DNA of 64,000 nt from Herbiconiux ginsengi (GTDB lineage Bacteria; Actinomycetota; Actinomycetes; Actinomycetales; Microbacteriaceae): assembly GCF_900107435.1 (NCBI RefSeq), contig NZ_FNPZ01000001.1, positions 1,212,960 to 1,276,959 on the forward strand. Direction: 5' to 3'. The position numbers and the translations under genes are program-made. The stretch's first letter is position 1. Every line of letters starts with the position of its first letter. This document shows, one piece after another, positions 17,849 to 25,845 of the stretch. The notes under the pieces were generated by a model. The model was not told the DNA's origin. It saw only the letters and a list, made by a program, of their open reading frames with translations, and did no database searches.

Positions 17849-17919
17849 AGCGGATGACGGGAATCGAACCCGCGCTATCAGCTTGGGAAGCTGAAGTTCT
17901 GCCATTGAACTACATCCGC
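17849..17919 (-). tRNA. tRNA-Gly (anticodon CCC)
   Basis: 71 nt folding as a full cloverleaf: acceptor GCGGATG/CATCCGC, D-stem GTTC/GAAC, anticodon stem TCAGC/GCTGA around the loop TTCCCAA, and a T-arm with the loop TTCGATT. The anticodon is CCC, which reads GGG glycine codons. The discriminator is U and no CCA is encoded. Its 3' end is duplicated downstream. Confidence 0.95.
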
Positions 17920-17953
17920 GTGCAATCGAGGATAGCAGCCGTGTCGCTGCGGA

Positions 17954-18142
17954 TCAGACGGCCACGGTGACGGGCGCTGCCGGAGCGGTGGAAGCGCGGT
18001 CGGGCGCCGGATCCCGCAGCGGATCGGCCTTCGGAGCGCGCCGGCGAGTCAGTCGCAGAGTCGCGACGAACCAGATGCCCAGCGCCACCACCCCCACGGA
18101 CGCCCAGGCGACGAAGAAGACGAGATCCACCCCGGTGCGCAT
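17954..18142 (-). CDS. Small single-pass membrane protein
   Basis: 62 residues. One hydrophobic helix (VFFVAWASVGVVALGIWFVATL, split here by position at about 7-28) is followed by a basic segment LRLTRRRAP and a Pro/Ala-rich tail. The ATG at 18142 has a GGGGGAGG Shine-Dalgarno. No family was recognised. It sits beside another tiny membrane gene on the same strand. Confidence 0.55.
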   Translation of the reverse strand: MRTGVDLVFFVAWASVGVVALGIWFVATLRLTRRRAPKADPLRDPAPDRASTAPAAPVTVAV

Positions 18143-18203
18143 GTGACCTCCCCCGAACGCCAACCTGCACAGCCTAAGTCGGCTCGACGGGGAGCGCAAC
18201 GCC

Positions 18204-18341
18204 TCAGCGCAGCTGGTCGCCGCGCTTGCCCCGGATGCGGTGCGGGCGCGCGCGGGTCAGCACCAGTCCGCAGGCGACCGGGATCGCACCCACGAGAGCC
18301 CAGAGAACGAGGAACACGGTGACATCGCTTTGTGCGTGCAT
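18204..18341 (-). CDS. Very small single-pass membrane protein
   Basis: 45 residues starting [18 protein letters not shown]. One transmembrane helix (about 8-28) is followed by a strongly basic tail, [17 protein letters not shown]. The gene ends 61 nt before the next small membrane gene on the same strand. No clear Shine-Dalgarno is seen (GAGTTGAGCT is the best), so the call rests on the helix-plus-basic-tail pattern. Function unknown. Confidence 0.45.
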   Translation of the reverse strand: MHAQSDVTVFLVLWALVGAIPVACGLVLTRARPHRIRGKRGDQLR

Positions 18342-18453
18342 AGCTCAACTCCATCGTCGATCGGACACGTCGGGACGAGGCTACCGCGTCCGCACCGCCG
18401 GGCGCGGTATTTCCGGCCCGCGATCGACGTGCCGGCCCCGTTACACTGACTGC

Positions 18454-19059
18454 GTGCTCCTCTCCGACCGCGACATCCGCACCCAGATCCGTGAGAACCG
18501 CGTCAGCCTCGAGCCTTACGAGCCCGCGATGATGCAGCCGTCGTCGATCGACGTGCGACTCGACCGCTACTTCCGCCTGTTCGACAACCACAAGTACCCG
18601 TTCATCGATCCGGCCGAAGACCAGCCCGAACTCACGCGGCTGATCGAGACCAAGCCCGACGAGCCGTTCATCCTGCACCCCGGCGAATTCGTGCTCGGCT
18701 CGACCTTCGAACGCGTGGGCCTGCCCGACGACATCGCGGCTCGTCTGGAAGGAAAGAGCTCGCTCGGCCGATTGGGACTGCTCACGCACTCGACCGCCGG
18801 ATTCATCGACCCCGGATTCTCGGGGCACGTCACCCTCGAACTGAGCAACGTGGCGACTCTGCCCATCAAACTGTGGCCGGGCATGAAGATCGGGCAGCTC
18901 TGCTTCTTCCAGCTCTCCAGCCCCACCGAGCGCCCCTACGGGTCGAGCCAGTACAGCTCGCGCTACCAGGGCCAGCGCGGTCCCACCGCCTCGCGTTCGC
19001 ACCTCAACTTCCACCGCACCGACGTCTCGACGGTCACTGACGGCGCCGCCGGCGCCTGA
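18454..19059 (+). CDS. dcd: dCTP deaminase
   Basis: 201 residues. It starts [21 protein letters not shown] and carries the active-site block [36 protein letters not shown] with the catalytic Glu. The C-terminus is the trimer-closing [23 protein letters not shown]. It makes dUTP or, in the bifunctional form common in actinobacteria, dUMP directly from dCTP for thymidylate synthesis. GTG is the start; TACACT (18442-18447) lies 6 nt upstream, so the mRNA is probably leaderless. A strong hairpin follows. Confidence 0.95.
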   Translation: MLLSDRDIRTQIRENRVSLEPYEPAMMQPSSIDVRLDRYFRLFDNHKYPFIDPAEDQPELTRLIETKPDEPFILHPGEFVLGSTFERVGLPDDIAARLEGKSSLGRLGLLTHSTAGFIDPGFSGHVTLELSNVATLPIKLWPGMKIGQLCFFQLSSPTERPYGSSQYSSRYQGQRGPTASRSHLNFHRTDVSTVTDGAAGA

Positions 19060-19079
19060 CCGCTTGACCCATCCGACCC

Positions 19080-19123
19080 GTCACTTTCGGCCCTACCTGG
19101 TGCTTTTCAGGGCCGAAAGTGAC
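19080..19123. terminator. Bidirectional hairpin between dcd and the AlaRS-like gene
   Basis: Perfect 15-bp arms (GTCACTTTCGGCCCT at 19080-19094 and its complement at 19109-19123) enclose a 14-nt loop between convergent genes. It shares the GTCACTTTC core with the hairpin at 37299. Confidence 0.75.
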
Positions 19124-19167
19124 AGATTCCGACGAGTGCGTCGGGGTGATGCGGCGCCGAGCGCCGG

Positions 19168-20601
19168 TCAGGCCGGGTGGCCCCCGCCCGGGAGGCCCGC
19201 CGCGCCGAGTCGTGTGGCACCGCGCGAGCGGGCGCGCTGCTCCTCGAGAGCCTCGGCGAACCCCACCTCCCAGGCGTCGTCGACGTCGATGCCGAGCCGC
19301 CGCGCCTCCTCGACACTGAGCTCCTTCGGGAACCCGTGGGTGTCCGACAGTCGGAACACGTCGGCTCCGGTCAGCGTGCTGCCGGAGTATCCCGACAGCG
19401 CCAGCAGCCCGCCCTCGAGTGTGCGCCGGAACGCGATCTCCTCCTTCACCAGCACCGCGATCACCTCCTCGCGCGACGCGGCGACCTCCGGGTAGTCGGC
19501 TGCATACAGATCTGCGATCACCGGCACCACCACCTCGAAGAAGTTCTCGGTGAGTCCCAACGACAGGGCCTGACGGATGGCGCGACGCAGCAGCCGGCGC
19601 ATCACATAGCCCTGCTCCTTGTTCGACGGCCGCACTCCGTCGACCGCGAGGAAGGTCGCTCCCCGCAGGTGGTCGGCGATGATGCGCATCGCGGTGGTCT
19701 CCTCGTCGTAGGAGCGCCCGGAAAGCTCCTGCAAGGTCTCGACGATCGGCCAGAGCAGCGAGATGCGGAACACGTCGTCCGACCCGATCGAGGCCGCGGC
19801 GATCCGCTCCAACCCACCGCCGAAGTCGACGTTGCGGCGGGCGAGCTCCTCGAAGGAGCCGTCTTCCAAGCGCCGGTACTGCATGAAGACCTGGTTGCCG
19901 ATCTCCATGAACTGGCCGCCGTCGCTGGCCGGATGCGCGAGTCCGTACGACGCATCCTGGAACTCCGGCCCGAAGTCGTAGAACACCTCGCTGTCGGGCC
20001 CGCACGGATCGCCGATCGGCGTCGCCGCGAGCGAGCCGCCCCGCGACCACCAGTTCTCGCCGCCGTCGTAGAAGAAGATGCGCTCGCCGGGGCGCACACC
20101 GCGTGCATCGCCATCGGCCTGGCTGCCGATCACCGCGATCTCGGCCGTGATGCCGCGTTCGGCGAAGACCTGCTGCCAGATGCCGGCCGCCTCGGTGTCG
20201 CGCGGGATGCCGTTCTCCTCGTCGCCGATGAAGCAGGTGACCGAGATCTTCGACGGATCGAGCCCCACGACGTCGACCAGGAATGTGAAGAACCAGCGGA
20301 TCTGGTCTTCTTTGAAGTAGTCGCCGAGCGACCAGTTGCCGAGCATCTCGAAGAAGGTGGTGTGGCGGTTGTCGCCCACGTCGTCGATGTCCTGCGCCCG
20401 CACGCAGGGCTGGCTGTCGGTGAGGCGCGGGCCGTCCGGATGCGATTCCCCGAGCAGGTAGGGCAGCAGCGACTGCATCCCGCTGCCGTTGAAGAGGGTG
20501 CTGGTGTCGCCGCGCGGCACCAGCGGGGCACGCCGGATCACCGTGTGACCGCGCTCTTCGAGGAACGCTAGATAGGAGTTTCGGATCTCGTGGGCATCCA
20601 T
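19168..20601 (-). CDS. Alanyl-tRNA-synthetase-like protein lacking editing and C-Ala domains
   Basis: 477 residues against about 880 for full AlaRS. The class II core is intact in outline: LFNGSGMQSLLPYLLGE, FFEMLGNWSLGDYFKEDQI (motif 2) and VDFGGGLERIAAAS (motif 3; most AlaRS read D-x-GMGLERI). The tRNA-recognition helices follow, and the protein ends after SDTHGFPKELSVEEARRLGIDVDD, at the usual boundary before editing. There is no HxxxH editing site and no C-Ala domain. It may charge a tRNA or carrier with alanine, or serve a regulatory role. It follows idi on the same strand with a 10-nt gap; the idi stop lies in a possible -10 (TAATGC). Confidence 0.85.
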   Translation of the reverse strand: MDAHEIRNSYLAFLEERGHTVIRRAPLVPRGDTSTLFNGSGMQSLLPYLLGESHPDGPRLTDSQPCVRAQDIDDVGDNRHTTFFEMLGNWSLGDYFKEDQIRWFFTFLVDVVGLDPSKISVTCFIGDEENGIPRDTEAAGIWQQVFAERGITAEIAVIGSQADGDARGVRPGERIFFYDGGENWWSRGGSLAATPIGDPCGPDSEVFYDFGPEFQDASYGLAHPASDGGQFMEIGNQVFMQYRRLEDGSFEELARRNVDFGGGLERIAAASIGSDDVFRISLLWPIVETLQELSGRSYDEETTAMRIIADHLRGATFLAVDGVRPSNKEQGYVMRRLLRRAIRQALSLGLTENFFEVVVPVIADLYAADYPEVAASREEVIAVLVKEEIAFRRTLEGGLLALSGYSGSTLTGADVFRLSDTHGFPKELSVEEARRLGIDVDDAWEVGFAEALEEQRARSRGATRLGAAGLPGGGHPA

Positions 20602-20611
20602 GTGCCCAGCA

Positions 20612-21127
20612 TTACAGTTGCGGCAGCTGAAGCGCCAGCCAGGGGCTGAAGGCCCAGGGCGTCAGCGAGACCGCGAGCTGCAACTCGGCCGTCTCGGCCC
20701 AGCGCCACTCCGCGACCTCCGCCGGGTTGGCGAGAACGGATCCGGCCGCACGGGCGATGTAGACCGGGCAGATCTCGTTCTCCACGATGCCGGAGGCGTC
20801 GATCGCGAGGTAGCGGAAGTCGGGCAGTGCGAGCTCCAACCCGGCCAGTTCGAGACCGAGCTCGTCGCGGGCGCGGCGGGCGACGGCATCCGTCAGCTCC
20901 TCCTCCGGTGCGGGGTGGCCGCAGAACGAATTCGTCCAGACCCCGGGCCAGGTGCGTTTCGTGAGTGCGCGCCGGGTGACGAGGATGCGCCCGTCCCCAT
21001 CGAAGACGTGACAGGAGAAGGCGAGGTGCAACGGCGTGTCGTCGGTGTGCACCTCGTGCTTGTCGGCGACGCCGATGGGAGCGCCGTCGTCGGAGAGCAG
21101 TACGACCTGTTCGGTATCGCTGGTCAT
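20612..21127 (-). CDS. idi: Isopentenyl-diphosphate delta-isomerase, type I
   Basis: 171 residues with the Nudix-like IDI fold. The active-site Cys is in TNSFCGHPAPEEELTDAVARRA, and the metal and base residues follow in ARDELGLEL and ENEICPVY. It interconverts IPP and DMAPP, the prenyl starter for CrtE. AAGGA lies 10 nt before the ATG. It is divergent from crtE across a 45-bp gap that contains a palindrome, so both sides of the pathway could share one regulator. Confidence 0.94.
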   Translation of the reverse strand: MTSDTEQVVLLSDDGAPIGVADKHEVHTDDTPLHLAFSCHVFDGDGRILVTRRALTKRTWPGVWTNSFCGHPAPEEELTDAVARRARDELGLELAGLELALPDFRYLAIDASGIVENEICPVYIARAAGSVLANPAEVAEWRWAETAELQLAVSLTPWAFSPWLALQLPQL

Positions 21128-21144
21128 TTCACTATTGTCCTTTA

Positions 21145-21163
21145 TTACATGGCTACCATGTAA
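21145..21163. promoter_or_regulatory. Palindromic operator between idi and crtE
   Basis: TTACATGGCTACCATGTAA has perfect 8-bp arms around CTA. It overlaps TAAGTT (21161-21166), the -10 placed 6 nt before the crtE GTG, and lies 18 bp from the idi start. The form fits a MarR-type dimer such as CrtR, which controls crt genes in Corynebacterium; no such regulator gene is in the window. Confidence 0.72.
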
Positions 21164-21172
21164 GTTGGAGCT

Positions 21173-22261
21173 GTGGACACTCACGACCTCCTCGCTGTGT
21201 CGGAACGACGACACGAGCAGGTCGAGCGCGTCTTGGCCGCCTTCTTCAGTGACTCCCACTATCGGGCGAAAGCCCTCGGGGCACCATACGCCGCGCTCTG
21301 GCAGACACTCGAGCGCAATGCCTCCGGCGGCAAGCGCGTGCGGCCGCGGATGGTGATGGCCGCCTACGAGGCGCTCGGAGGCACCGACTTCGACGCCGCT
21401 GCACACGTGGGCGCCGCCTTCGAACTCCTGCACACGGCCTTGATCGTGCACGACGACGTGATCGACCGCGACTTCGTGCGGCGCGGCGGCGTCAATGTCT
21501 CGGGTCGCTACCGCGACATCGCCACGACGGCGGGCATCCCACTCCCCGATGCCGAGCACCGCGGGATGTCGGTCGCCATCATCGCGGGCGACCTCGCCCT
21601 CTTCAACGCCTACCGGCTGATCGACCGCTCCGGCGTCGACGGCATCCTCCGCACCCGGCTGCACGATCTGCTCGACGAGGCGATGTTCGTGTCGGCGGCG
21701 GGTGAGTTGTACGACGTCGACTTCGCCTTGCGGAGCGGGCCGGCGGGCGGCGCCGATCTGCCGACCGTCGACGACATCCTCGAGATGGAGCGATTGAAGA
21801 CGGCGGTCTACTCCTTCGAGACCCCGCTGCAGGCCGGCGCCGCGCTCGCGGGGGCCTCCGCCGCCGCGATCGCCGCGCTCGGCGCCTTCGGCCGGAACAT
21901 CGGCATCGCCTACCAGATCGTCGACGACCTGCTCGGGGTCTTCGGCGACGAACGCGACACCGGCAAGACCACCCTCGGCGACCTGCGGGAGGGCAAGCGC
22001 ACCGTGTTGCTCGCCCACGCGGCCGCCCACCCGGAGTGGGCCGAGGTGGCCGATCTCGTCGGTTCGCCGGAGCTCACGCCCGACGAGGCTGCGCGCATCC
22101 GTGCCGTGCTCGAGCAGACGGGGTCGCGCCGCTTCACCGAGGCGCTCGCGCGCGATTTCGCCAACCGCGCCTGGGAAGCGCTCGTCGATCCGGAGCTGCC
22201 CGACACGGCGCGCGAGGAGTTCCGCCCCGTGGTGGCCTCGGTGCTCGGTAGGGTTCGATGA
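21173..22261 (+). CDS. crtE: Geranylgeranyl diphosphate synthase
   Basis: 362 residues of the polyprenyl synthetase family. The first aspartate-rich motif is LIVHDDVIDRDFVRRG and the second is YQIVDDLLGVFGDERDTGK, with the substrate-binding GGKRVRPRM near residue 45. It condenses IPP with allylic diphosphates, probably to C20. The GTG start follows TAAGTT by 6 nt, so the operon mRNA is probably leaderless and under the palindrome just upstream. First gene of the carotenoid operon. Confidence 0.94.
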   Translation: MDTHDLLAVSERRHEQVERVLAAFFSDSHYRAKALGAPYAALWQTLERNASGGKRVRPRMVMAAYEALGGTDFDAAAHVGAAFELLHTALIVHDDVIDRDFVRRGGVNVSGRYRDIATTAGIPLPDAEHRGMSVAIIAGDLALFNAYRLIDRSGVDGILRTRLHDLLDEAMFVSAAGELYDVDFALRSGPAGGADLPTVDDILEMERLKTAVYSFETPLQAGAALAGASAAAIAALGAFGRNIGIAYQIVDDLLGVFGDERDTGKTTLGDLREGKRTVLLAHAAAHPEWAEVADLVGSPELTPDEAARIRAVLEQTGSRRFTEALARDFANRAWEALVDPELPDTAREEFRPVVASVLGRVR

Positions 22262-22325
22262 CACGAGGACTCCCCGACGCGCTGCCGGGTGGTCCGGATG
22301 TCGACGGCACGATGATCGAGGTGCG

Positions 22326-23258
22326 ATGAACGGCAGGAACTCGGCGCGCTGGAGCGGCGGCCCGAGCCTCTACGACCGGGTGGCCATGGAGGCCTCCTCC
22401 GTGGTCATCCGCCGCTACTCCACGTCGTTCGGTCTGGCCTCGCGCCTGCTCGCCCAGCCGGTGCGGCAAGACGTCGAGAACATCTACGCCCTGGTGCGGC
22501 TCGCCGACGAGGTGGTCGACGGCGTCGCTGCTTCGGCCGCGCTCGGCCGCGCCGAGATCACGCGGCGCATCGACGCCCTGGAACGCGAGACCTGCGTGGC
22601 CATGTCGTGCGGCTACAGCACCAACCTCGTGGTGCACGCCTTCGGGTGGACGGCCCGTCGGGTCGGCATCGGCGAAGACCTCACGGCTCCCTTCTTCCGC
22701 TCGATGCGCGCCGACATCTCGGAGACCCGGCACACTCCCGAGTCCTTCGACGACTACGTCTACGGATCGGCCGAGGTGGTGGGCCTGATGTGCCTGGCCG
22801 CCTTCCTCCGCGACGAGCCGGTGACGGATGCGCGACGCACCGTGCTCGTCGACGGTGCGCGCCATCTCGGTGCGGCTTTCCAGAAGATCAACTTCCTCCG
22901 CGATCTCGCCGCCGACTTCGGCACGCTCGGCCGCAGCTACTTCCCGGGAATCGACGTGACCACCTTCACCGAGGCCGAGAAGGAGCGCATCCTCTCCGAC
23001 ATCGAGGAGGACCTGCGCATCGCGCGCGTCACCCTCCCGGGCTTGCCGGCCTCCAGCCGACGGGCCGTCGTGCTCGCCCAAGGCCTCTTCGAGGAGCTCA
23101 CCGATCGCCTCCGCGCGACGCCGGCATCCGTACTCGCCCGCACGCGTGTCAGGGTTCCGAACCCCGTGAAGGCGAGAATAGCTGCAGGGGCCGCACTGGG
23201 CCGGCTCCCGCATCCGCGACGAGCGCGGACGCCGGCAGAGGGAGACGCGACCGAGTGA
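22326..23258 (+). CDS. crtB: Phytoene synthase
   Basis: 310 residues of the squalene/phytoene synthase family. The first Asp motif is YALVRLADEVVDG and the second region reads QKINFLRDLAADFGTLGRSYFPG. It joins two GGPP to phytoene. The ATG at 22326 is preceded by GAGGT. A 64-nt gap after crtE holds two other ATGs without good continuation. The stop overlaps the crtI GTG (GTGA). Confidence 0.93.
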   Translation: MNGRNSARWSGGPSLYDRVAMEASSVVIRRYSTSFGLASRLLAQPVRQDVENIYALVRLADEVVDGVAASAALGRAEITRRIDALERETCVAMSCGYSTNLVVHAFGWTARRVGIGEDLTAPFFRSMRADISETRHTPESFDDYVYGSAEVVGLMCLAAFLRDEPVTDARRTVLVDGARHLGAAFQKINFLRDLAADFGTLGRSYFPGIDVTTFTEAEKERILSDIEEDLRIARVTLPGLPASSRRAVVLAQGLFEELTDRLRATPASVLARTRVRVPNPVKARIAAGAALGRLPHPRRARTPAEGDATE

Positions 23259-25138
23259 CGACGACGGCGAAGACAGCGATCGTGATCGGCGGCGGGATCA
23301 GCGGGCTCGCGAGCGCGGCACTCCTCGCCCGGGAGGGCCACTCCGTGACCCTGCTCGAGAAGAACGAGCGGGTGGGTGGCCGCGCGGGTGTCTGGGAGCG
23401 CGACGGGTTCCGCTTCGACACCGGCCCGTCGTGGTACCTCATGCCCGAGGTCTTCGACCACTTCTTCCGCCTGCTCGGCACGAGCGCCGCCGAGCAGCTC
23501 GACCTCGTGAAGCTCGACCCGGGCTACCGCGTCTACTTCGCGGGCGAGTTCTCGTCGATCGACATCGCGGCGAGCCGCGACGAGAACCTCGAGCTCTTCG
23601 AGTCGCTCGAACCGGGCGCGGGGGTGCGGATGTCGGGCTACCTCGATTCGGCGGCCTCCACCTATGAGCTCGCGAAGGAGTACTTCCTCTACTCGACGTT
23701 CGAGAAGGTCTCGCCCCTGTTCGCCGGCCCCGTGCTGAAGAGACTGCCGCGCCTCACCCGTCTGCTGACGGAGCCGCTGGCCGGATTCGCGGCCCGCACG
23801 GTGCGCGATCCGCGGCTGCAGCAGGTGCTCGGCTACCCCGCCGTCTTCCTCGGCACGTCACCATATGCCGCTCCGAGCATGTATCACCTGATGAGCCACC
23901 TCGACCTCGACGAAGGCGTGCTCTACCCGCGGGGCGGCATCGCCGCGGTCATCGATGCGATCGAGCGGCTGGCGGTCGCCGAGGGCGTCACGATCGTCAC
24001 GGGAGCCGCGGTGTCGCGGATCGTCACGGCGGTCGAGGGCACGGCGCCGGTCGTTGCCGCTCCGGTCGACGTGTACGACTACGAGACCACGGAGTTCGAC
24101 ACCAATGTGATCGACCGCGACGAGCTGCGCCGCGTGCTGGCGGGTGAAGAGCCGACGCCCGCGCAGGCGGGCGGTCGTGCCCGTTCCGCTGGTCCGGCGG
24201 CCGCCGACGCCTCGGACACGGGCTCTCCGGCCACCGGCGCGACCGCCTCCCGTCCGCGCGTCGGCGGTGTGCACTACACCGACATCGATGGCCGGGCGCA
24301 CTCGCTCGAGGCAGAACTCGTGGTCTCCACGGCCGATCTCTGGCACACCGAGACCTCGATGCTGCTGCCCGAGCTCCAGACCTACCCGGAGAGCTACTGG
24401 CAGAAGAAGGTCGCCGGGCCCAGCGCCCTCCTCGTGATGCTCGGCGTTCGCGGTGAGCTGCCCCAGCTCGAGCACCACACCCTGTTCTTCACGAAGAGCT
24501 GGAAGAGCGACTTCGAGAAGATCTTCGGCACCGGAACGGGCGCGACACCGCACCGCACCTCCATCCCCGACCCGGCCTCGATCTACGTCTGCCGCCCCAG
24601 CGCGACGGATGACGCGGTGGCACCGGTGGGTCACGAGAACCTGTTCGTGCTCGTGCCGATCCCGGCCGATCCCTCGATCGGGGCCGGCGGGATCGGCGGC
24701 GCGGGGGATGCGCGCATCGAAGCCCTGGCCGACGCTGCGATCGCGCAGATCGCGGACTGGGCGGGCATCCCGGATCTCGCGGAGCGCGTGGTCGTTCGCC
24801 GCACGGTCGGCCCGGCCGACTTCGCCACCGATCTCAACGCCTGGAAGGGAACCGCCCTCGGGCCCGCGCACACGCTGCGGCAGAGCGCGTTCTTCCGCGC
24901 CCGCAACGTGAGCACGAAAGTCGACGGGCTCTACTACGCGGGCGGATCGACGACACCGGGCATCGGGTTGCCGATGTGTCTGATCAGCGCCGAACTCGTC
25001 ATCAAGCGCCTGCACGGCGACACCTCGACCGGGCAGCTGCCCGAGCCCCTCGGTGCCGTGCGAGGCGCGTCGCCCGGTGCCCGCGGTGCGGACGCCGGCG
25101 CAGATCCGCTGCCCGGCGCCTCGGCCGAGCCGCGCTGA
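23255..25138 (+). CDS. crtI: Phytoene desaturase with an unusual internal insertion
   Basis: 627 residues, about 100 longer than typical CrtI. The FAD dinucleotide fold IVIGGGISGLASAALLAREG and GGRAGVWERDGFRFDTGPSW open the protein, and the C-terminal bacterial desaturase signature GGSTTPGIGLPMCLISAELV is present. It converts phytoene to lycopene in four steps. Residues about 262-335 form an acidic then Ala/Gly/Thr-rich insertion, and a 40-residue low-complexity tail follows the last helix. The GTG start overlaps crtB by 4 nt. Confidence 0.93.
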   Translation: MTTTAKTAIVIGGGISGLASAALLAREGHSVTLLEKNERVGGRAGVWERDGFRFDTGPSWYLMPEVFDHFFRLLGTSAAEQLDLVKLDPGYRVYFAGEFSSIDIAASRDENLELFESLEPGAGVRMSGYLDSAASTYELAKEYFLYSTFEKVSPLFAGPVLKRLPRLTRLLTEPLAGFAARTVRDPRLQQVLGYPAVFLGTSPYAAPSMYHLMSHLDLDEGVLYPRGGIAAVIDAIERLAVAEGVTIVTGAAVSRIVTAVEGTAPVVAAPVDVYDYETTEFDTNVIDRDELRRVLAGEEPTPAQAGGRARSAGPAAADASDTGSPATGATASRPRVGGVHYTDIDGRAHSLEAELVVSTADLWHTETSMLLPELQTYPESYWQKKVAGPSALLVMLGVRGELPQLEHHTLFFTKSWKSDFEKIFGTGTGATPHRTSIPDPASIYVCRPSATDDAVAPVGHENLFVLVPIPADPSIGAGGIGGAGDARIEALADAAIAQIADWAGIPDLAERVVVRRTVGPADFATDLNAWKGTALGPAHTLRQSAFFRARNVSTKVDGLYYAGGSTTPGIGLPMCLISAELVIKRLHGDTSTGQLPEPLGAVRGASPGARGADAGADPLPGASAEPR

Positions 25139-25153
25139 TCCGGACGGCCGGCC

Positions 25154-25495
25154 ATGGGCATCCTGTATCTCGCCGCGCTCCTCGTGTCGCTCGGCGGAAT
25201 GGTGGTGCTCGACCGCCGATTCCGGCTGTTCTTCTTCGATCGACCGGTGCGCGCGGCCGTGGTGCTCCTCGTCGGCGTCGCCTTCTTCGTGGTCTGGGAC
25301 CTGCTCGGCATCGGCCTCGGCATCTTCTTCCGCGGCGAGACCGACTTCATGACCGGCATCCTCCTCGCCCCCGAACTGCCCCTCGAGGAGGTGTTCTTCC
25401 TCACACTGCTCTGCTATCTCACGATGAACGTATTCCGCGGAGCGCATATGCTCGTGACGCGGGAGCGCAGCGGTGGCCGCAAGGAGGCACGGTGA
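25154..25495 (+). CDS. crtYe: C50 carotenoid cyclase subunit, CrtYe type
   Basis: 113 residues with three hydrophobic helices and the lycopene-cyclase-domain motif LLAPELPLEEVFFL (PxE(E/D)). CrtYe and CrtYf together form a heterodimeric cyclase that closes the ionone rings of flavuxanthin-type C50 precursors. Its stop overlaps the crtYf GTG by 4 nt. Epsilon versus beta ring specificity cannot be read with certainty from sequence. Confidence 0.9.
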   Translation: MGILYLAALLVSLGGMVVLDRRFRLFFFDRPVRAAVVLLVGVAFFVVWDLLGIGLGIFFRGETDFMTGILLAPELPLEEVFFLTLLCYLTMNVFRGAHMLVTRERSGGRKEAR

Positions 25496-25845
25496 CCTAT
25501 TGGGCGCTCAACCTGGTCTTCCTCGCGGTGGTCGCGGTGGTCTTCGTGGTCGTCGTCGTCGTCGTGCGCAAGCGACCGGCGGATGCGCGACGCGGCCTCG
25601 CCGGCGTGTTCGGTCTGACGCTCGGCCTCCTGCTGGTGCTCACGGCACTGTTCGACAACGTGATGATCGCGGTCGGCCTGGTGGGCTACGACGAGGGGCG
25701 CATCAGCGGGGCGTTCGTCGGAATCGCACCACTCGAAGACTTCGCGTATGCCCTGGCGGCCGCCTTCCTGCTCCCATCGCTCTGGCTGCTGTTGGAGCGA
25801 CCACGCCCAGGGGCGACCAGGCACGAGCGCGGTGACCCCGAGTGA
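25492..25845 (+). CDS. crtYf: C50 carotenoid cyclase subunit, CrtYf type
   Basis: 117 residues with three helices and the motif IAPLEDFAYALAAAFLL, the PxE-type active-site signature of the second cyclase subunit. It works with the adjacent CrtYe. AAGGAGG precedes the GTG. Both ends overlap neighbours by 4 nt, so stoichiometry is likely set by coupled translation. Confidence 0.9.
   Translation: MTYWALNLVFLAVVAVVFVVVVVVVRKRPADARRGLAGVFGLTLGLLLVLTALFDNVMIAVGLVGYDEGRISGAFVGIAPLEDFAYALAAAFLLPSLWLLLERPRPGATRHERGDPE

Noticed and set aside
22262-22325. A small gene in the crtE-crtB gap
   Set aside because: The two ATGs there lead to very short frames that run into crtB without any ribosome site.
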